64,000 nucleotides of DNA, from positions 1,382,001 to 1,446,000 of the forward strand of contig JAGFBZ010000817.1 in assembly GCA_018398805.1 (NCBI GenBank), in the 5' to 3' direction. Below are positions 59,861 through 64,000 of this stretch, piece after piece; position 1 is the stretch's first letter; each line of letters starts with the position of its first letter. Both the position numbers and the translations under genes were made by a program. The notes under the pieces are model-generated. The model saw only the letters and a program-made list of their open reading frames with translations. It was not told the DNA's origin and did no database searches. Source of the DNA: Hirundichthys speculiger. Lineage: Eukaryota; Chordata; Actinopteri; Beloniformes; Exocoetidae.

Positions 59861-60440
59861 CTCTCCATCTCCCTACTCCCGGGCCCGATCGCTCTAGAGC
59901 GCTTTTATCAGCATTCATTAATAAGTGCAGGTCCCTGACTGGGATTTTTCATGGCGTGGACTTTCCTTCGCCACTACTGAATGGACCTCTCCAGCCCCAT
60001 GATGTTTGCTGATTATCTCCACCTCTGCCCTGGTGTACTTCAGCTCATCTCAGAATCTTCCTCAGTTCCCAGATTGTCTCTGTCTTCCAACCAGCTTTCC
60101 AGCCATTTCCAAGCGTTTCCATCATCTGCTATCCCCACTTCCTGTTCTAATCTTCCCACTCCGAGCTTGCCCGACCCTCCATGGATTTGTTTACTCTGAG
60201 TCAGAGTCTTGTTTGGATTCAGACTCTGAGATTGTCTGATCCTCCATGGATACAGACATTTCAGTGAGTTTTTCTGTGTACTGAACCAAGCCTGAGTCTG
60301 GATCCTGAGCCTGCCTTGCCCTCTGTTCGTTTAGTTGTGAAGTAGCATATCCTCTGTGACGCTGTTCAAACCCCTAAAGATTTCTTTTTTTTTTTTCGAT
60401 AAATCTGTTTCATCCGGCGTCTGCTAGATTCTACAGGAAG
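59861..60440 (+). mobile_element. LTR-like remnant, tentative
   Basis: A C/T-rich, moderately GC-rich block with CCGAGCTTGCCCGACCCTCC near 60160, and ending GATAAATCTGTTTCATCCGG then CGTCTGCTAGATTC. This resembles the end of fish Gypsy LTRs, where a polyadenylation region is followed by a TTCATCCGGCGTCTGC-type stretch. No gag/pol, target duplication or partner LTR is visible, and the boundaries are approximate. Confidence 0.35.
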
Positions 60441-63400
60441 TCACCATCATCATTGCTGTGCTCAACCAACACATTTATTTTCCTTGTAGCACAGTCACTT
60501 CCTCACAGTTTCTACCTCTTCAAGAACCACCAAATGTTTAGGTGTCAATGTTCTGTGTCTGAGTTTGGAATAGGGAGCCTTTTATAAATGCACTTTACAT
60601 TTTTTTGAGCCCAGATATCTTTGTAGACACGTTTGGCCTAATCTGAACTAGTTAGTTAACAGTACCAATTATAAGATATATGGGGCTCTGGGCAAATTGT
60701 GGCCCCCTTGGCTGTAACTCAGCAGCCATACGTTGTTTAATCCGATCCAAAACTGATGCGTATGATTGTAGCCTGAGCCTTCAACACATCTACAGGGTAA
60801 TATTCAGGGACAGTTGCAGCACCACCTGTTGGTAAGAGAAAATATCACGTTTTGCATTAAGCACGCCTACTCTTAGAGGGTTTAGTAGATGCAACTCAAA
60901 CTTGGTCAATTAGTTGTTAAGACACTGATGATGAGTTACAGTAAAACTAAATCTCTATCAAAGGGCGTCACCGTGAGAGTCCAGCAAAGTTTGATGTTTC
61001 ACCATGATTGATAACGTTGTTGCACATGCGCACTTGCACATGCATTCTGAACTGACAATCTTGGATGAACTCCATAGTGCCACCTTCTGGTCAAAGAACA
61101 ACTTTGGTCACATTACGTACTGTATTTTTATCAGTGTTTCATCAGATCAGCCTGAGGATCCTATAGATCATATTCAGAAATCTCCTCATGCACAATATAA
61201 AATTTTGTGGATGGATGTCCAACAGTGCATGCATTATTCTCCGTAAAACAGGAAGTGGGCTGTTCTGCCACACAAAAAGTGAAAAAATTAATTAATAAAA
61301 ATCATGCATTGCTCCTTGGGAGGGGATGAAAATTTAAAGTCTATTCTGTAGGTACTTGGTAGCTAGTGAAAGGATCTCATAACAGCAGTAATGTGCTCAG
61401 TTCTGGCAACAGCGTTTTATTAGCTAAAGCTGTCTAATCAGACAGAAGAGTGTTACAGTAGTAAAGTCTTCTGAAAATGAAGGCTAGATGAGCTTCTGTA
61501 AATCTGGTCTTGACATCAGATCTCTGACTCTTTGTTTCTTTGAGATGATAAAAAGCTGTTTTAGTTACAATCTTGATGTGGCAGCTTAAAGCTCAGCTCT
61601 CAGTAGATTCCTAACCAGCTTTTTATTTTCATACTTCTGGATTTAAACTGGGCAGAGACTTTTATCCTTTCCATTCTATTCCCAAATAGAATTATTTCTG
61701 TATTGTTTTTATTTCCAACAGATGTGGGAAGGCGGTGAACACCTGGGGGCAGTGGGGATGGGTCCGAGGGCCCAATGGGCACTGCTTGCAGCTTTAACTT
61801 CTCTTTATGTTTTGGCACATCTGAAGCTAAGCTTCTGTAAACAAACTGTTTTTCTTGCTGAGGTGGTTCACTAAAACACCATTACATCATTCCTTTGCAT
61901 GGATTTAATAAAGACCAGGGTACAAGCTGCCAGATATGAATGCTCCTGCCGACTTTGATGATGGCCTTTAGTGATACAGATAGCTCGATGTGGAAATGTC
62001 GCCCAGTTAAACTGCTCTATGTGACAAAACAGATAAGACAAAGAAAAGGATTTTTTTTTTTATCCCCCTGGCAAACTATCTCAAATTGAATTTGAGAAAG
62101 GTTTTTCTTTTTGTACAGAAACATATTTATAAGGCTTGAGATCAAACAGAAGGCGATAGGTCTTCAAATTAGCTAAAAGTGGGTCGGGAGAAACGGGAGA
62201 GACACACTAGTAGTGTCAAAATAAAAGGTTCTTATTTGCACACAGTATTTTTTGTGGGATTGTTTTTAGTGGCTGTCCCACCGTATAGTTGTTATTTTGG
62301 AGGGTTGCCATGTAACTAAGGATGAAATGCGCTGTGTGAACCTCTGCTGAATGTCAGCTGGGGTGAGCGGGAACCTTCCAGGCATAGCGAAAAAAGGCCA
62401 AGATGATGTCAAGGTGACCTGGCACTGTTCTCTGAACACTGGCAGTGCTCGTGGTTTCCAGGCAGATGTGACCAATACCCAATTAGAACAGCAAAATATA
62501 GAAATGCAACAAACTGTAAAGAACATTTTCTTCTTGCTCTAAAAGGACACAAAAGCATTATGCTAATCCCAAACAAACAGAAATCCAAGGCTTGTTCATT
62601 TACTACCATCATCACAGGTGCCAATGAATATTAAGAGTATCACACCCGTATTTTTGGGATTAGAGTGGCTGCAAAGATCATTTTAATGATACATTGAATT
62701 ATGCAAAAGTCACAGTACATACAACAGAAGAGCAGTGCGCACATTTTAAATCTTTAAATGGATATTGGGATACTTTTAAACTTTTCATCATGAGTGTTAC
62801 AAGGAAGTAGGACAAGACATCATCAATCATTGCAGGTAATCAGGTCACATCTGACAGTATCGGAGTTCAATTACTGCTGGAATCTGTGGGTTAGAGTTTA
62901 AAGCTCAGACAAACAGAAATGTGTAAAGCCTTGAACCCTGTACCGGTACCAGTCGATGGAACAAACTGGGAATGCTATCCTTTAGTCAGTCTGCTCCTCA
63001 AGGGCTTGGCCTATCAACAGTGTTTTTTTTCTGTTTCTATATTTAAATCTTTGATGGAAGGTGTTGTCTTTCACTTCCTAGGTTTTACTTCCCCTCACAG
63101 AAGAAGCAAAGAGAAAAAAGATAAATACTTTGAATAATCACACAGAAGAAAAGGACTGAGCAGCAGTTGCAAAAACTATAAAGACACTGTAGAAAAAAAG
63201 CAACAGCTTTGTGATTAGACCATCATTCTCTCAGTCCTAATTAAGCAGAGCTGGGACAGAAGCAAGAGGCTGGGAAAGGCCTGTGTCATTAGCTTTAATC
63301 AACCCTGGATAGTTTGAAAAACAAAAACAAAACAAGGATAAACAGTATGAGCACACGCTTACACACACGCACGCACGCACACACCCACACACACACACTC

Positions 63401-64000
63401 TCACTCTGCGAATCAATACCTGACATTCATCTTCTTGCTCCATCCAGGCTGTTTAATTACAGCAGTGAATTCTCTACATAGCTTAAGTCATCTGCTATCT
63501 GAACAAAATAAAGTCTCATAGCCATGTTTTGCATCCACATCTCTGATCTCATAGATCATCTAAAAATTGAAGCCCTTACCAAAACTATTAAACTTATGAT
63601 GTACTGTTGGTTGTTTTGTCTGAAATGTGCAGGGTAATTACACGCAAGGTCCACAGCCAAACTGCAAGCCCAGTTCAGAGACCATACAGTAGTCTCTGTG
63701 TGAAATTGGTATGTATGAGGATCCGGTTTCATCAGAATGGCTGTCCCAGTCTCTGTGGGTATTTACATCAGTACTTTTTGCATGTCACACATACAGTATA
63801 TGACTGTATTATAACACCAATATGCATGATTTCTTTGCAGTAAGAGCAGATGTTGTGCATGGCATGAGTAAGTAATTATACTTGAAAAGGGCTTCATTTG
63901 CTGGATAAAAGGGATCACAGCCCTAATTTCTAATCTTTTTTTTAAAAGGAACAAAAAAGTTTTACAATTTTTCATATTAATACTTGACTTGCACATTATT
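60441..64000. other. No gene recognised
   Basis: Non-coding sequence. Two spots, GCAGCACCACCTGTTGGTAA (60809) and TAGTGCCACCTTCTGGT (61076), share a GCCACCTNNTGG motif often found in fish repeats. An AC-rich microsatellite lies at 63361-63400. ORFs have no motif. Confidence 0.45.
63361..63400. repeat. Imperfect (AC)n microsatellite
   Basis: AC repeat with GCAC interruptions. Confidence 0.95.

Noticed and set aside
62266..62624. Overlapping minus-strand ORFs with hydrophobic stretches that could be a membrane protein
   Set aside because: No consistent frame, splice sites or recognised motif.
1..64000. tRNA, rRNA, riboswitch or bacterial defence genes
   Set aside because: No cloverleaf with intact A and B boxes or rRNA core was seen, and the sequence is clearly vertebrate nuclear DNA.

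Overview
This is vertebrate nuclear DNA, almost certainly from a teleost fish. It is AT-rich and intron- and repeat-dominated. It carries the usual ray-finned fish repeat fauna: Tc1-like transposons with roughly 150-200 bp terminal repeats, hAT elements and hAT-derived MITEs with 8-bp target duplications, RTE (Rex3-like) and CR1/L2/Rex1-like LINEs, and a Ty3/Gypsy relic. There is no operon-like organisation. Most of the window reads as intergenic or very long intronic sequence.

One complete protein-coding gene can be assembled with confidence: a nine-exon gene on the minus strand (coding span 55799-58734) for a compact 485-residue HIPK-type protein kinase. All nine exons join in phase with canonical splice sites. 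The start codon follows an in-frame stop by two codons, and a polyadenylation signal lies about 90 bp beyond the stop codon. Its upstream region holds three GAAnnTTC sites and a perfect 42-bp tandem duplication built on a 41-bp palindrome. A MITE-like element fills more than half of intron 1. A second, unidentified gene may begin at a GC-rich region near 50.1 kb (minus strand, good splice donor). A terminal-exon-like ORF with a polyadenylation signal at 47.1-47.4 kb could belong to it, but this link is weak.

Layout: 0-3 kb LINE endonuclease fragment, dispersed repeat and MITE; 3.7-4.0 kb unrecognised ORF; 8.6 kb complete hAT MITE; 10.1-11.6 kb hAT element with a foreign LTR-like insert; 13.4-14.6 kb Gypsy gag/protease relic; 15.8-17.7 kb Tc1 element with a nested insertion; 18.4-21.1 kb repeat cluster; 21-26 kb nothing recognised; 26.1-27.6 kb LINE reverse-transcriptase relic (minus); 29.8-33.1 kb Tc1, RTE and Tc1 cluster; 34-37.9 kb LINE tail, two hAT derivatives and a Tc1 relic; 39-40.5 kb second copy of the 0.6-kb repeat, LINE 3' end and a perfect inverted repeat; 41.4-45.6 kb BED-finger hAT relic and nested hAT-like elements; 47-50.4 kb possible orphan exons and promoter; 53.4 kb complete hAT MITE; 55.3 kb dispersed repeat; 55.8-59.0 kb the kinase gene and its upstream region; 59.6-60.4 kb Tc1 and LTR-like relics; 60.5-64 kb nothing recognised.

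Transposon assignments rest on remembered family features and on similarities between copies inside this window. No database search was possible. Apart from the kinase, no coding gene here should be treated as established.
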